A stretch of DNA of 64,000 nucleotides from an uncultured Clostridia bacterium (GCA_944392335.1 CALXWJ010000037.1:1-64000), one strand, 5' to 3'; positions 37,035-47,499 are shown, numbered from the stretch's first letter. Numbers and translations: made by a program. Notes: generated by a model from the sequence alone, not told the origin.

Positions 37035-37191
37035 TGTTTACCGGATTGGGTATCAGACACACTTAATCAGTTAATTACTTATCAAAGGTGCGGCTGCCGT
37101 GAAATTTGCTCATTCACGGTTCTTGGGTAAGTTTTAAATATTATAAACAAAAGTTTTAACAGTTTGATATTTTATATACGGAGGTGTAAGA
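37035..37191 (+). promoter_or_regulatory. Leader-like spacer before rpsM with a hairpin
   Basis: The 157-base gap between rpmJ and rpsM is the longest inside the supercluster. It holds a perfect 7-bp stem, CCGTGAA (37097-37103) with TTCACGG (37113-37119), without a T-tract. It could be a processing or autoregulatory site for the alpha-type part (S13-S11-S4-alpha); no clear promoter was seen. Confidence 0.4.
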
Positions 37192-37560
37192 ATGGCAAGA
37201 ATCGCAGGTATTGATTTACCGAGAGAAAAAAGAGTTGAAGTTGGCTTGACCTATATATATGGTATCGGTTTACCGAGCTCTCAGAAGATTTTGGCTAAAA
37301 CAGGTATAAATCCTGATACAAGAGTCAAGGATTTAACCGATGATGAAATTAATAAATTAAGAGAAGTTATCGACTCTGAATTTACCGTTGAAGGTGATTT
37401 AAGACGTCAAATTGCTTTGGACATCAAGAGATTGATGGAAATCGGCTGTTACAGAGGAGTTCGTCACAGAAAAGGACTTCCTGTAAGAGGTCAAAATACC
37501 AAAAATAATGCAAGAACCAGAAAAGGTCCTGCAAAGACAATGGCTAATAAGAAAAAATAA
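37192..37560 (+). CDS. rpsM: 30S ribosomal protein S13
   Basis: A 122-residue S13, with [25 protein letters not shown]-type N-terminus and the C-terminal tail [18 protein letters not shown] that reaches the P-site tRNA. GGAGGTG is upstream of the ATG. Confidence 0.98.
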   Translation: MARIAGIDLPREKRVEVGLTYIYGIGLPSSQKILAKTGINPDTRVKDLTDDEINKLREVIDSEFTVEGDLRRQIALDIKRLMEIGCYRGVRHRKGLPVRGQNTKNNARTRKGPAKTMANKKK

Positions 37561-37581
37561 TAAAGGAGGTACTGAACTCAA

Positions 37582-37980
37582 ATGGCAAAAGTAGCAAAGA
37601 AAACGACTCGTACAAGACGTCGTGACAGAAAAAATATTGAGAAGGGTGCGGCACACATTCGCTCAACATTTAATAACACAATAGTTACTATCACAGATAC
37701 AGCAGGAAATGCTTTATCATGGGCCAGTGCCGGTGGTTTAGGCTTCCGTGGTTCAAGAAAAAGCACACCGTTTGCAGCACAGACTGCAGCAGAAACAGCT
37801 GCAAAAGCTGCTATGGAACATGGCTTAAAAACTGTTGAAGTATATGTAAAAGGCCCTGGCGCAGGCAGAGAAGCTGCAATCAGAGCATTACAGGTAGCAG
37901 GTCTTGAAGTTAGCATGATTAAAGATGTTACTCCGATTCCTCATAACGGATGCAGACCGCCGAAAAGAAGACGTGTTTGA
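37582..37980 (+). CDS. rpsK: 30S ribosomal protein S11
   Basis: A 132-residue S11, with [32 protein letters not shown], and the C-terminal [16 protein letters not shown], all strictly conserved blocks. It lines the platform near the mRNA exit. AAAGGAGG precedes the ATG. Confidence 0.98.
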   Translation: MAKVAKKTTRTRRRDRKNIEKGAAHIRSTFNNTIVTITDTAGNALSWASAGGLGFRGSRKSTPFAAQTAAETAAKAAMEHGLKTVEVYVKGPGAGREAAIRALQVAGLEVSMIKDVTPIPHNGCRPPKRRRV

Positions 37981-38022
37981 TTGTTATACTATTATGTTTT
38001 AGTTGAAGGAGGTTAATTTAGC

Positions 38023-38616
38023 ATGGCTAAAAATATGCAGCCCATTTTAAAAAGATGCAGAACTTTAGGCATTGAACCCGGTACTATGGGTGTTGACAAA
38101 AAGTCAAACAAAAACCCAAAGCAAAGCAGAAAGAAAATGTCTGAGTACGGCTTGCAGTTAAATGAGAAGCAAAAGGTTAAATTTATTTACGGTGTACTTG
38201 AAAAACAATTCCGTAAATATTATGTTATGGCGACAAAGAAAAATGGTATTACTGGTGAAATGTTATTACAAATACTTGAAACCAGACTTGATAACGTAAT
38301 ATTCAGATTGGGACTTGCAAACACAAGACGTGAAGCAAGACAAATAGTAAACCATGGACATATTCTTGTTAATGGTAAAAAAGTTGATATCCCATCATAT
38401 TTAGTTAAACCCGGAGAAGTTATATCTGTAAGGGAAAAATCAAAATCATCACCAAGAATAAAGGAAATTGTTGAAACAAACGCATCAAGAATTGTTCCTG
38501 ATTGGCTGGATATGGATAAAAATACGCTTACAGGTAAGGTTGTAGCTTTACCGAACAGAGATCACATTGATTACGAAGTAGAAGAACATTTGATCGTCGA
38601 ATTGTATTCTAAGTAA
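38023..38616 (+). CDS. rpsD: 30S ribosomal protein S4, zinc-free form
   Basis: A 197-residue S4. The N-terminal part lacks the four-cysteine zinc site ([17 protein letters not shown] instead), so it is the C-minus type. The S4 domain has [27 protein letters not shown]. It nucleates 16S assembly. AAGGAGG lies upstream of the ATG. Confidence 0.97.
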   Translation: MAKNMQPILKRCRTLGIEPGTMGVDKKSNKNPKQSRKKMSEYGLQLNEKQKVKFIYGVLEKQFRKYYVMATKKNGITGEMLLQILETRLDNVIFRLGLANTRREARQIVNHGHILVNGKKVDIPSYLVKPGEVISVREKSKSSPRIKEIVETNASRIVPDWLDMDKNTLTGKVVALPNRDHIDYEVEEHLIVELYSK

Positions 38617-38676
38617 TAATGTTATCACCCTCGGTAAGTGGAATGGTTGCATGAATATGTTAAGGAGGGTTTCAAA

Positions 38677-39621
38677 ATGATAGAGATGGAAAAGCCCAAT
38701 ATTGAATGTACACAATTAACAGGTAATTACGGAAAATTTGTTGTTACCCCGCTTGAACGCGGATATGGTACAACTTTAGGCAATTCATTGCGCAGAATAT
38801 TATTGTCATCTTTACCGGGAGCTGCGGCTACCTCGGTAAAGATAGACGGTGTTTTGCATGAGTTTTCTACAATTCCGGGAGTCAAAGAGGATGTAACTGA
38901 GATTATTCTCAATATAAAGAAGTTATCTTTAAAATTACACTCTGATTTACCGAAGACTGTTTATATTGAAGCTAAGGGTGCCTGCGAAATTACCGCAGGA
39001 GATATTAAAGCGGATGCAGATGTAGAAATATTTAATCCGGATTTACACATTGCAACGTTAAATGAAGATGCAAACTTGTATATGGAGATTACTTTATCCG
39101 GCGGAAGGGGTTATGTATCGGCTGAGAGAAATAAGCAGTATATGCAGCCGCCTGTAGGAGTTATCGCAATAGATTCTATTTATACACCCGTAACAAAGGT
39201 TAATTACTCCGTAGAAAATACTCGTGTCGGACAATATATTGACAGAGAAACACTCTCTGTTGAGGTTTGGACAAACGGAACAATAAAACCGGATGAAGCA
39301 ATCAGCTTATCCGCTAAGGTTATGAATGATTTATTAAGGTTGTTTGTAGATCTTTCGGATGAAGCTAAAAATACGGAAATAATCGTTGAAAAAGAAGAAA
39401 GTAAGAAGGAAAAGGTATTGGAAATGACCATAGAAGAATTGGATCTTTCCGTTCGTTCTTACAATTGTTTAAAGCGTGCCGGTATTAACACGGTTGAAGA
39501 TCTTATCAATAATTCCGAAGAAGATATGATGAAGGTCAGAAATCTCGGAAGAAAGTCGCTTGAAGAAGTTATTAACAAGTTACATGGATTAGGACTTGCC
39601 CTTAAAAAGGAAGAAGAATAA
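38677..39621 (+). CDS. rpoA: RNA polymerase alpha subunit
   Basis: A 314-residue alpha subunit. The N-terminal dimer domain has [23 protein letters not shown]; the C-terminal domain has [20 protein letters not shown] and [12 protein letters not shown], the UP-element and activator contact surface. ATG 38677 follows AAGGAGG; the ATG at 38638 lies upstream of it. Confidence 0.98.
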   Translation: MIEMEKPNIECTQLTGNYGKFVVTPLERGYGTTLGNSLRRILLSSLPGAAATSVKIDGVLHEFSTIPGVKEDVTEIILNIKKLSLKLHSDLPKTVYIEAKGACEITAGDIKADADVEIFNPDLHIATLNEDANLYMEITLSGGRGYVSAERNKQYMQPPVGVIAIDSIYTPVTKVNYSVENTRVGQYIDRETLSVEVWTNGTIKPDEAISLSAKVMNDLLRLFVDLSDEAKNTEIIVEKEESKKEKVLEMTIEELDLSVRSYNCLKRAGINTVEDLINNSEEDMMKVRNLGRKSLEEVINKLHGLGLALKKEEE

Positions 39622-39652
39622 TTCTTTGCATTATGAAAGGAGGTAATGTATA

Positions 39653-39994
39653 ATGCCGGGAACAAGAAAATTAAATCTCCCAACAGACCAAAGAATGGCT
39701 CTTTTGAGAAATATGGTAACAAGTTTGTTGGAAAACGGTAAAATAGAAACAACAGAAACAAGAGCAAAGGAAGCAAGAAGTTTGGCTGAAAAGATGATCA
39801 CTCTTGGTAAGACAAATACACTGCATTCACGCCGTCAGGCTTTGGCATTTATTACAAAGGAAGATGTTGTAACAAAATTATTTGCTGAAATTGCTCCAAA
39901 GTATGCTGACAGAAACGGCGGATATACAAGAATAATTAAAACAGGACCTCGTCGTGGTGACGCAGCTCCCATGGCTATAGTTGAATTGGTTTGA
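39653..39994 (+). CDS. rplQ: 50S ribosomal protein L17
   Basis: A 113-residue L17: [21 protein letters not shown] and the C-terminal [23 protein letters not shown]. It ends the supercluster. No ordinary terminator follows; the structured element copy 2 begins about 30 bases after its stop. Confidence 0.98.
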   Translation: MPGTRKLNLPTDQRMALLRNMVTSLLENGKIETTETRAKEARSLAEKMITLGKTNTLHSRRQALAFITKEDVVTKLFAEIAPKYADRNGGYTRIIKTGPRRGDAAPMAIVELV

Positions 39995-40027
39995 TTTATT
40001 TAAATTAACAAGAAATTAATTTATAAC

Positions 40028-40219
40028 TGCGGACAAGATGTTCCCTCCTATGTAGGCGGGTTCATATCGGAAAGGGGCTGTTGCAAATGAGCATCAGAAA
40101 ATGATCATTTGCAACAGCCCTATATTTGTAATCGGTGAGAGTACAATCTTTCACTGATTGCATCGCAGCACAACTAGCTTTTTTGTCCTCGCTCAAGATG
40201 GGATAAGCCTTTATTGAAC
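40028..40219 (+). repeat. Structured mobile element, copy 2, with a nested hairpin insert
   Basis: Same element as at 7118: begins TGCGGACAAGATG after TTTATAAC and ends TTATTGAAC. P2 here is CCCTCCTA with TAGGCGGG, a different sequence that still pairs. P3 is TGTAATCGGTGAGAG with CTTTCACTGATTGCA, held by three wobble pairs. Between P2 and P3 an extra ~50-base palindrome (40070-40123) is inserted. Confidence 0.8.
40075..40120. repeat. Palindromic insert inside element copy 2
   Basis: A perfect 16-bp inverted repeat, GGGCTGTTGCAAATGA (40075-40090) with TCATTTGCAACAGCCC (40105-40120), around a 14-base loop. Copies 1, 3, 4 and 5 lack it. ATAT-like bases flank it on both sides, a possible short target duplication. 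The end sequence resembles terminal repeats of small MITE-like elements. Confidence 0.7.
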
Positions 40220-40774
40220 ATGTCAAAGTACAAAAGTTATAAACCTTATGCAGTAAATTATACGAGTAATATGTGAAAAGTTCAGCGTCTTACCTAAAAA
40301 CGATCAAATATTAGGTGTTCATTTGTTGTGTATTTATATTATAAAAAATCTTTAAACGTAAATTTTTTATGGATTTGGATAAAACTTGTGTTTAATAACT
40401 AACGTTAGAAGTGATGGCAAAAGGTTTAGTGCAGTCATTATAAAGATGTATATGATGAGCTGGTGAATCGAGGAGTATTATAGATTTAAAAATTTGCGTG
40501 TGTATTCGCTTGCTTAAATAATAATTGTTGAAATGCTGCTTACAATAGCAATTGGGTTTAGCCCGATATACTTAAGCAAAAATCAAAATCCATACAATTG
40601 TCCTTGTTCATTGATATTGGTTTTGGTTGGTGCTGAAAAATAGGAAAATTCAAAAGATTTGAATTGTTGACAGAAGGGAACTATTATGGTAAAATTATAA
40701 CGATAAAATTATATCAAAAACATATTGATAACAACGATGATACTTTGACTGAAAAGAAAGAGAGTGATCTGATT
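40220..40774 (+). promoter_or_regulatory. AT-rich non-coding gap with a promoter for the GLUG gene
   Basis: No convincing gene is seen in this stretch. Near its end TTGACA (40667-40672) and TAAAAT (40690-40695) are 17 bases apart, a good sigmaA promoter about 75 bases upstream of the GLUG-gene ATG. Nothing else was recognised. Confidence 0.6.
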
Positions 40775-42060
40775 ATGAAACACAAATTAAGAATAGCAAT
40801 GTTGGTCGTATCTATTTTGCTTATGATACTGCCGACCGGGATATTTGCCTCCGACACGGCGGCTGAAGCCGATCTGGTTATCACTACAGCGGAGGAGCTG
40901 GCGGCGTTCAGGGATGATGTTAACAGCGGAAATCATTATATAGGAATGACGGTCGTGCTTGCGGCGGATATCGATCTTGAAGAGAGCGGTGTAAATACGT
41001 GGCAGCCGATAGGCATAAACAGCAATTATGCTTTTGCGGCGTATTTGACGGCGGCGGGCATGAAATAAGCGGAATGAACGCGAATAACGGGGGTTTATTC
41101 GGTTATCTGGGTGCAAATATCAATTGGAGCAATAAATTCGGAGAAATCAGAAACCTCGGCGTTTCGGGGACAGTTTCGGGAGGCGCTAACAGGGGCGGAA
41201 TAGTTGCCCGGATCAATTTCGGCACAGTGGAAAATTGTTACAGCAACTGCAGCGTTACCGGTTCAACGAATGGAACAGGCGGAGTTGCCGGCTACAGCGG
41301 AAGTGACGGTTCGGTGATCGGCTGCTATAATATGGGCAGTGTTACAGGCAGCGGAAACGTAGGCGGCATTGTGGGTCAAGGCTACGGAGTGATAGAAAAT
41401 TGCTATAATATGGGCAATGTCAAAGGAACGGGCAGCAACATAGGCGGAATTGTCGGGAATGGTTCTACAATAACGAATTGCTACAGCACAGGCTCTGTAA
41501 CCGGAGGAACTTCTGTGGGAGGAGCTGTGGGAAAGACCAGCGGAACGGTTATAGCTTGTTATTACCTATCCGACGGCAGTATGACAGATTCATATGCAGT
41601 TGCCCTGACGGCAGACCAAATGAAGCTGCAATCCTCATATGAAGGCTTTGATTTTGAGACGGTATGGGGAATCGATGAGGGTATAAATAACGGATTCCCA
41701 TATCTGCGTTCATTTGTGGCAACCGAGCCGGTCGGAGAAATGACCGCGCAGGTCACATCCGAGCCTGTCTATGACAGTGAAAGCGGTTCATATAAAATCA
41801 ACGTTTCTGCCGATAATGGTACAAGTGCTGCCGTTACCACAAATGTTTTTGTTGCTACATATGACGAGGACGGAAGGATGACGGGCGTTTATATGCAGGC
41901 TTTGACCGGGCTTGAGCCTGGAGCGGCATTTGATATACCAGCCGAGATAACCGCAGAGCAAACGGCTTTTGAAATCAAAATTATCTGTATGGGTGAAGAT
42001 ATGATCCCCGATATGAGTGAATCGGTATCATACACACTTAACGGCAGCTCGATGCAGTGA
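40775..42060 (+). pseudogene. Secreted GLUG-repeat protein, broken by a one-base frameshift
   Basis: ATG 40775 starts a good signal peptide (LMILPTGIFAS). The first frame runs NSNYAF and then leaves frame to stop at 41068; the second frame picks up at once as CGVFDGGGHEISGM and continues to 42060. The homologous AFCGNFDADGHEI in the gene at 43266 shows that the two frames belong together and that one T is missing in the TTTT run at 41032-41035. Downstream are about five GLUG-type repeats (GGIVGxGxxIxNCYxxGSVTG) and a C-terminal beta-domain with VFVATYDEDGRMTGVYMQAL. GLUG repeats occur in surface and adhesin-like proteins. No anchor is seen. A sequencing error is not excluded. Confidence 0.75.
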
Positions 42061-42124
42061 TATAAAAAGCTTCGGGAAGGTTTTATATCCTGTAATACAG
42101 AAAAAAATAAAGGATGTAGTGTTT

Positions 42125-43033
42125 ATGAAGCGAAGATCATATGCTATAATTCTGATCATATGCCTTTTGTCAGCGTTGATGCCTACTGGGATTTTTGCAT
42201 CCGACGCGGCTAATGAAGCCGATTTGGTGATCAATACGGCGGAGGATTTGGAGGAATTCCGTGACAGTGTCAACAGCGGTGCGGATTACAGCGGCAAGAC
42301 CGTAATACTCGGCGCGGATATTGATCTGGGCGGAAGCCAATATGACACATGGAAGCCGATAGGAACCGAAGCATCGAATTATTTTAATGGTGTATTTGAC
42401 GGCTGCGGACATAGGATCAGCGGAATATATCTCAAAGGATCATTCAGTGCAACAGCGGCTTTCTTTATGGGTATCGGCGAGGATGGCGTCGTTAAAAACC
42501 TTATTGCCAAGGGTACAGCGCTTGCGGCAGAAACCGCAGAAAATAAAAGCGGCGGAGGTATTGCGGCGGAAAACTACGGTATAATAGAAAACTGCCTGAG
42601 CGATATTTTGATCAGCGTTAATGTACTGAATAAGGTTGTATATGTAGGCGGAATTGTCGGTACCAACAGCGGGATTGTCAGAAATTGCTGCCAGGTTAAT
42701 TATATTTATAATGCTTACGATCCGATCAATATCGGCGGGATTGTCGGCAGGAACGTAGGCTCGGGCATTATAGAAAATTGCTATTATAACAGCGGAAGAC
42801 GCGGCAGCAATCAGCTTGAGGGCGCAGAGGGAAAAACCACAGAGCAGATGAAATCCGGAGAGGTCGCCTATCTGCTCCGGGCAGGTCAGGATGAGCAGCA
42901 GACAGGGACTCCTATGTGGGGACAGAACATACTGACCGACCCTAAGGATGAGTTCCCCGTGCCGACATATGATACAACAAAAGATGTATGTAAAGTCAGC
43001 TTTATAGTAAACGGCGAAGAGTATGCGGCATAA
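42125..43033 (+). pseudogene. 5' part of a GLUG/SLH surface-protein gene, ended by an in-frame TAA
   Basis: ATG 42125 (AAAGGATG upstream) encodes a signal peptide (LMPTGIFAS) nearly identical in layout to the gene at 40775, so the two are tandem paralogues. GLUG-type repeats follow (VGGIVGTNSGIVRNC, IGGIVGRNVGSGIIENCYY). The frame stops at TAA 43031-43033 after EEYAA, but the same frame continues with YTNYGGNVTLPEPPS, matching FTNINSTVSLPEEPE in the gene below, so TAA is probably a nonsense change. The open frame then reaches an AAAA run at 43226-43229, where one extra A shifts it out of the downstream frame. This and the next entry were therefore probably one gene of about 1,490 codons. Confidence 0.75.
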
Positions 43034-43265
43034 TATACAAACTACGGCGGAAATGTCACCCTTCCTGAGCCACCGTCCATCGAAAACGGGGAACTGGCTT
43101 ATTGGACTTCGGATTCTCAGACTGAAGATATATTTGACGAAAACTCGAATGTTAATGGGGATATGACCGTTTACGCTGTGTTCGGGAGACAGTTTGAAAC
43201 GGTTTTATCGGCAGTGATCGCCGCCAAAAGCCGGTAACACGGCCGAGATAGACCTGTATGATTAT

Positions 43266-46200
43266 GTGGAATTTACAGACAACTATGATAAAGCGGGTCG
43301 GTTTGTTTTTGAGGCGAAAGATCCTCTTCCGGCGGAGATTACGCTTGACGGCAGCAGGGTCGTATGGAGTCCGACAGACGATACCCAGGATCGGATCGAC
43401 GTAACATTCACCGTTACTGACATTGATCCCTATATCCCGGCTGTAAGCTCAAACAGCCTGTCAGCGGCTGTAGGCTCGGCCGAACTTACTGTTACATTTG
43501 TAAAGACGCCTGATTTATCGGAGTATTTTAAAAAGGACGAAACAGACCCATACGGCAATACCTATCTTATACAAAACAAAGAGGAGCTGACTCTTCTTGC
43601 CGAAGGCGTCAATTACGGCGTGCCTACAACAGGGATCACATTTATCCAAACGGCGGATATAGACCTGGGCGGCAGTGAGGAAAATATATGGACGCCGATA
43701 GGTTCTTATGATTATCAATTCCAAGGAACCTTTGACGGCGGCGGATATGAGATAAGCGGTCTTTACACAGACGGAAGATTTTGGCAGGGTCTGTTCGGAT
43801 ATACAGGCGAACTTGCCGTCCTTCGCAATATCAGCGTTTTGGGCTCTGTTGCGGGTGATTCCGGCGTCGGAGGAATAGTGGACTGGAATTTGGGAAGGGT
43901 CGAAAATTGCACAAACGCGTCTTCTGTCTGGTCAAGCGGCGCGGCCTGCGGGGGAATAACAGGCTACAATGAAGGCTCGGTAACAGACTGTCGCAATATC
44001 GGAGATATTACCGGGGATAACAGTCATGTCGGCGGGATCGTCGGTCAAAACCTCGGCAAATCAGTTACAAATTGCCGCAATGACGGATCGGTCACAAGCA
44101 ACGCGTCGACCACAAGCAATGCAGGCGGGATAGTCGGCAGAAGTGCGCAGGGTTCCATAGTCAACTGCTGCAATACAGGCAGGATATACGGACGCAATCA
44201 GGCGGGCGGAGTGGTAGGCTCTGCACAGAACTGCACTGTTGCGCGCTGCTATAATATCGGCAGCGTTGAAGGCTCTGTGGTAGTCGGCGGTGTGAGCGGC
44301 AATAACAGCGAAAATGTTCGGATCGAGGATTGCTATAATGCCGGAGCGGTCAACGCCTACATGGGGATTGGCGGCGTGGCAGGATATATTTCGGACGGCA
44401 ATGCCATTGTTAACTGTTACAATGCTGCTGTCCTGACGGCTGTCGAGGACGATGATATCGTCGTGGTAAATACGGGGAGCGATCCCGAGGAACCGGTTGA
44501 TCCCACATACAGATACATGGGAAGCATAGCGGGAATGATTGAACGTTCCGCTTTGATACAAAGCTGTTTTTACAACCAAGAGATCGCATCATCACAAGAG
44601 GAAAATGGGATCGGCGATGTGACGGGGATCACAACGGCGGAATCTGCCGATCAAAGCATATTTGAGGCTGCAGGATGGGATTTTAACGACGTTTGGATGA
44701 TAGGGATATTTGTGGACAGACCTGTCCTTCGTGACATCCCGGAGGACGGCGAAGGCTCGGAGCAGTTTGCCTATCTCATACCTGACCTTGAAACTCTCGA
44801 GAAATTCAGGGAAATGGTAAACGGCGGACGATCGTTTGAAAATGAGTATATCAAGCTTACAAATGATATTGATATCGGAGCAAATGATGAAAATCAATGG
44901 ATACCTATCGGTGCGGACGAAGCAAATGCCTTTTGCGGAAATTTTGACGCGGACGGTCATGAAATAATTGGTCTGTACATAAATGACGCCGACTCTGCCG
45001 CGGCGGGTCTGTTTGGTTATGTCGCCGAAGGCGGCAGGGTTGAAAATCTTGGTGTTGCGGGAATTGTCACGGGCGGCGATCTTGTCGGTGGTGTAACCGC
45101 ATATAACAAAGGAATATTGTCGAATTGCCACAGCTTGGTTTCCGTTTCGGGAGTCACCGACGTCGGAGGGTTGACCGGGCGAAATTCGGGCACTGTGGAA
45201 AATTGTTATAATACAGGCTCTGCCGAAGGCACACAAAATATCGGAGGCATAACCGGAAATAACGAAAGTACAGGGATGGTCGCAAACTGTTATAATACAG
45301 GTGCTGTCACAGGTGAAAGCAATGTCGCAGATTTGGTCGGATTAAAATCAGGCTTGATTAAAAACAGCTACTTTCTCGCAGAGGAGGAGACCGAAGCGCA
45401 AAATGGTGAGACGGGTAAAACGCAGACGCAGTTTGAATCGGGCGAAGTTGCATATCTTCTTCAGCAGGGACAGACATACGACGGCTCGGGAACAATTATT
45501 CAAGTATGGGGACAGGAAATTACAAATGAACCTAAAGATATTTTTCCGTTACTGACAGACGATCCGGAAAAGACGGTGCTTCGGGTAACGTTCATGGTAG
45601 AAGACAGCGTGTATGCGCAAAGGTTTACCAACATAAATTCCACCGTCAGTTTGCCTGAGGAGCCGGAATTAGGAAGAGGCTTTGATAAGTGGTCTCTGAC
45701 AAACAGCCGCGACGGTATAAAGTTCACATCGGACACCCCTGTGACAGAGGATATTACGGTCTATGCTATTGAACGCAGGAGATCAGGCGGTTCCTTGATA
45801 TCGGCAACGACATATTATACCGTGACCTTTGACACACTCGGAGGCAGTGAGATAAGCAGTCTGCGTGTGGCGAAAAATACAACTGCAGACATGCCGCAGT
45901 CGCCTGTCAGAGAGGGATATGTTTTTGACGGCTGGTATACCGATAAAGAATGTACTGAAAATTATGACTTTAATACCCCGGTGACAGAAAATATTACTCT
46001 TTATGCAAAATGGACTCAAGAATCCTCAGAGATTGAAGAACCGTCCGGATGGGAAAATCCGTTTACCGACGTCGATGAGAGTGACTGGTACTACGGCGCT
46101 GTGCAGTATGCGGAGCAAAACGGATTGTTTAACGGCATTACGGAAGATACCTTTGCGCCGAATATGGCTATTACAAGAGGTATGCTGGTCACAGTTCTCT

Positions 46201-46598
46201 GGAGGATCGAAAACGAACCGGTAGTAAATTATTTAATGACCTTTGAAGATGTTGACGAGGCTGAATATTACGGCGAGGCGGTACGCTGGGCGGCAAGTGA
46301 GAAGATCGTCAGGGGCTATTCCGAAACCGAATTTGCACCCGAACGCCTGATTACACGTGAAGAAATGGCAGCGATAATAAACCGCTATGCGGAATTTAAA
46401 GGTATCGGGTCGGACGCAAGCGGAGATCTTTCGCAGTTTGAAGATGAGTCTTTGATCTCCGACTGGGCAAGAAATAATGTCTCCTGGGCAGTGGGCGAGG
46501 GAATTCTCGCAGGCAAGGGCGACGGCATGCTTGACCCGCAGGGCAATACCACACGTGCACAAGCAGCGCTGATATTGCAGCGCTTGTTGGAGCAATAA
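43266..46598 (+). CDS. GLUG-repeat surface protein with InlB-type repeat and three SLH domains (probable 3' part of a broken gene)
   Basis: A 1,110-residue open frame without its own signal peptide; the coding sense extends upstream to about 43230 (AGNTAEIDLYDY). Order: an Ig/cadherin-like part (~1-80), two blocks of GLUG repeats each opened by a DIDLGG/WTPIG unit (~110-480 and ~500-720), an InlB/Listeria-Bacteroides repeat (VTFDTLGGSEISSL to TLYAKW, ~851-918), and three S-layer homology domains (~931-1110, with FTDVDESDWY, FEDVDEAEYYGEAVRW, NNVSWAVGEG). SLH domains bind secondary wall polymers, so it would be cell-wall attached. GTG 43266 has no ribosome site, which supports a broken 5' end. 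Confidence 0.8.
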   Translation: MEFTDNYDKAGRFVFEAKDPLPAEITLDGSRVVWSPTDDTQDRIDVTFTVTDIDPYIPAVSSNSLSAAVGSAELTVTFVKTPDLSEYFKKDETDPYGNTYLIQNKEELTLLAEGVNYGVPTTGITFIQTADIDLGGSEENIWTPIGSYDYQFQGTFDGGGYEISGLYTDGRFWQGLFGYTGELAVLRNISVLGSVAGDSGVGGIVDWNLGRVENCTNASSVWSSGAACGGITGYNEGSVTDCRNIGDITGDNSHVGGIVGQNLGKSVTNCRNDGSVTSNASTTSNAGGIVGRSAQGSIVNCCNTGRIYGRNQAGGVVGSAQNCTVARCYNIGSVEGSVVVGGVSGNNSENVRIEDCYNAGAVNAYMGIGGVAGYISDGNAIVNCYNAAVLTAVEDDDIVVVNTGSDPEEPVDPTYRYMGSIAGMIERSALIQSCFYNQEIASSQEENGIGDVTGITTAESADQSIFEAAGWDFNDVWMIGIFVDRPVLRDIPEDGEGSEQFAYLIPDLETLEKFREMVNGGRSFENEYIKLTNDIDIGANDENQWIPIGADEANAFCGNFDADGHEIIGLYINDADSAAAGLFGYVAEGGRVENLGVAGIVTGGDLVGGVTAYNKGILSNCHSLVSVSGVTDVGGLTGRNSGTVENCYNTGSAEGTQNIGGITGNNESTGMVANCYNTGAVTGESNVADLVGLKSGLIKNSYFLAEEETEAQNGETGKTQTQFESGEVAYLLQQGQTYDGSGTIIQVWGQEITNEPKDIFPLLTDDPEKTVLRVTFMVEDSVYAQRFTNINSTVSLPEEPELGRGFDKWSLTNSRDGIKFTSDTPVTEDITVYAIERRRSGGSLISATTYYTVTFDTLGGSEISSLRVAKNTTADMPQSPVREGYVFDGWYTDKECTENYDFNTPVTENITLYAKWTQESSEIEEPSGWENPFTDVDESDWYYGAVQYAEQNGLFNGITEDTFAPNMAITRGMLVTVLWRIENEPVVNYLMTFEDVDEAEYYGEAVRWAASEKIVRGYSETEFAPERLITREEMAAIINRYAEFKGIGSDASGDLSQFEDESLISDWARNNVSWAVGEGILAGKGDGMLDPQGNTTRAQAALILQRLLEQ

Positions 46599-46732
46599 TA
46601 CGCAATACGGATGTAAACTGAGCAGACGGAGGAATTTGACCTTTCATCTGGATGCCCACAAATTTGCGCTATCGCGCATATTAAAGCAAGCATAAAATGA
46701 TACTGTCGGGTTAATTAATGATATAACCTCCT

Positions 46733-47400
46733 TAGAGTGGACACACGAAATAACAAAAATATTTCAATCTATTCTAAGGGGGTTTTTCTATGCAAATTAA
46801 AAACATATTGATTATGAACAAAAATTGCAAGCGGTGACAGAATATTTACAGGGACAAACAAGCTAATCAAAAGTTGCAGCCAAATATGGTGTTAAACAGT
46901 CCGGCTTTCAAACTTGGTTAAGGAAATACAACTCAGAGGGAGCGGATGGGCTAAAGAAATCAAATAAATGTAAGCAGTATTCTGTTGAACTTAAATATGC
47001 TGCAGTAATTGAATATCTTTCGGGATGTATGAGTCAACAAGAGATATGTAAAAAATATAACTGCGCACATGTTGTCCCCGGCCGTAATCGGCGGCGGGTC
47101 CCATATCTGTAATCATTGTGAGAATATTATCTTCCGCCGATTACAGCGCGGCGTCGTAGGGGCGATTCACGAATCGCCCGTTTCGCTCTTGTCCTCGCCC
47201 AAGACGGGACAAGCCCTTATTGAAAATTTCAAGTAAAACTCAACTACAACGCTGGATTTTATGGTATAATGGTCATAAGGAATTGAAATCTACCGGTTCA
47301 GGAGGAAACAGACTTATGACTAAAGGACATAAAGTAACATTTGATGAGAAAGTTGAGATCATGTAGTATTGTATAGCACATGGCAGAGATTATTATGCCG
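46733..47400 (+). pseudogene. IS3-family (IS150-like) transposase orfA relic, split by element copy 3
   Basis: A TAGAGTGGACAC end (46733-46744) of IS3-family type is followed by a decayed orfA. Fragments of two helix-turn-helix units are readable: QKLQAVTEYLQGQ, SKVAAKYGVKQSGFQTWLRKYNSEGADGL, and YSVELKYAAVIEYLSG with SQQEICKKYN. Reading then resumes after the structured element as SSKTQLQRWILWYNGHKELK and VTFDEKVEI. Lesions include a frameshift near 46815, TAA at 46864, TAG at 47364, the inserted element at 47062-47225, and loss of everything after about 47400. No orfB or right end is seen. 46599-46732 and 47401-47499 hold nothing recognised. Confidence 0.8.
47062..47225 (+). repeat. Structured mobile element, copy 3, inside a transposase relic
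   Basis: Begins TGCGCACATG after AATATAAC and ends TTATTGAAA. P2 is CGGCCG/CGGCGG-like, P3 is closed by TGTAATC and GATTACA, and the end hairpin is a perfect CTTGTCC with GGACAAG. Between them is a perfect 9-bp palindrome (GGGCGATTC, AC, GAATCGCCC; 47160-47179), shared with copy 4. It interrupts the orfA frame exactly between a Tyr-Asn codon pair and Ile-Ser-Ser. Confidence 0.82.
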
Positions 47401-47499
47401 TATTTCGAAGTTCCGACATTGCAACGGATGCTGCCAGTCAGTACTTTAAAGTCATATCCGGTATAAGGCATTATCATTTGTATGTATGGCGGTATGATA

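Noticed and set aside
43031-43033. Programmed read-through or recoding of TAA
   Set aside because: No known recoding signal was recognised, TAA is the common normal stop in this window, and a frameshift follows in the same gene; decay or error is simpler.
47160-47180. GGGCGATTC palindrome as a CRISPR repeat
   Set aside because: Only two copies, far apart, no spacers and no cas genes; no CRISPR array was found in the window.
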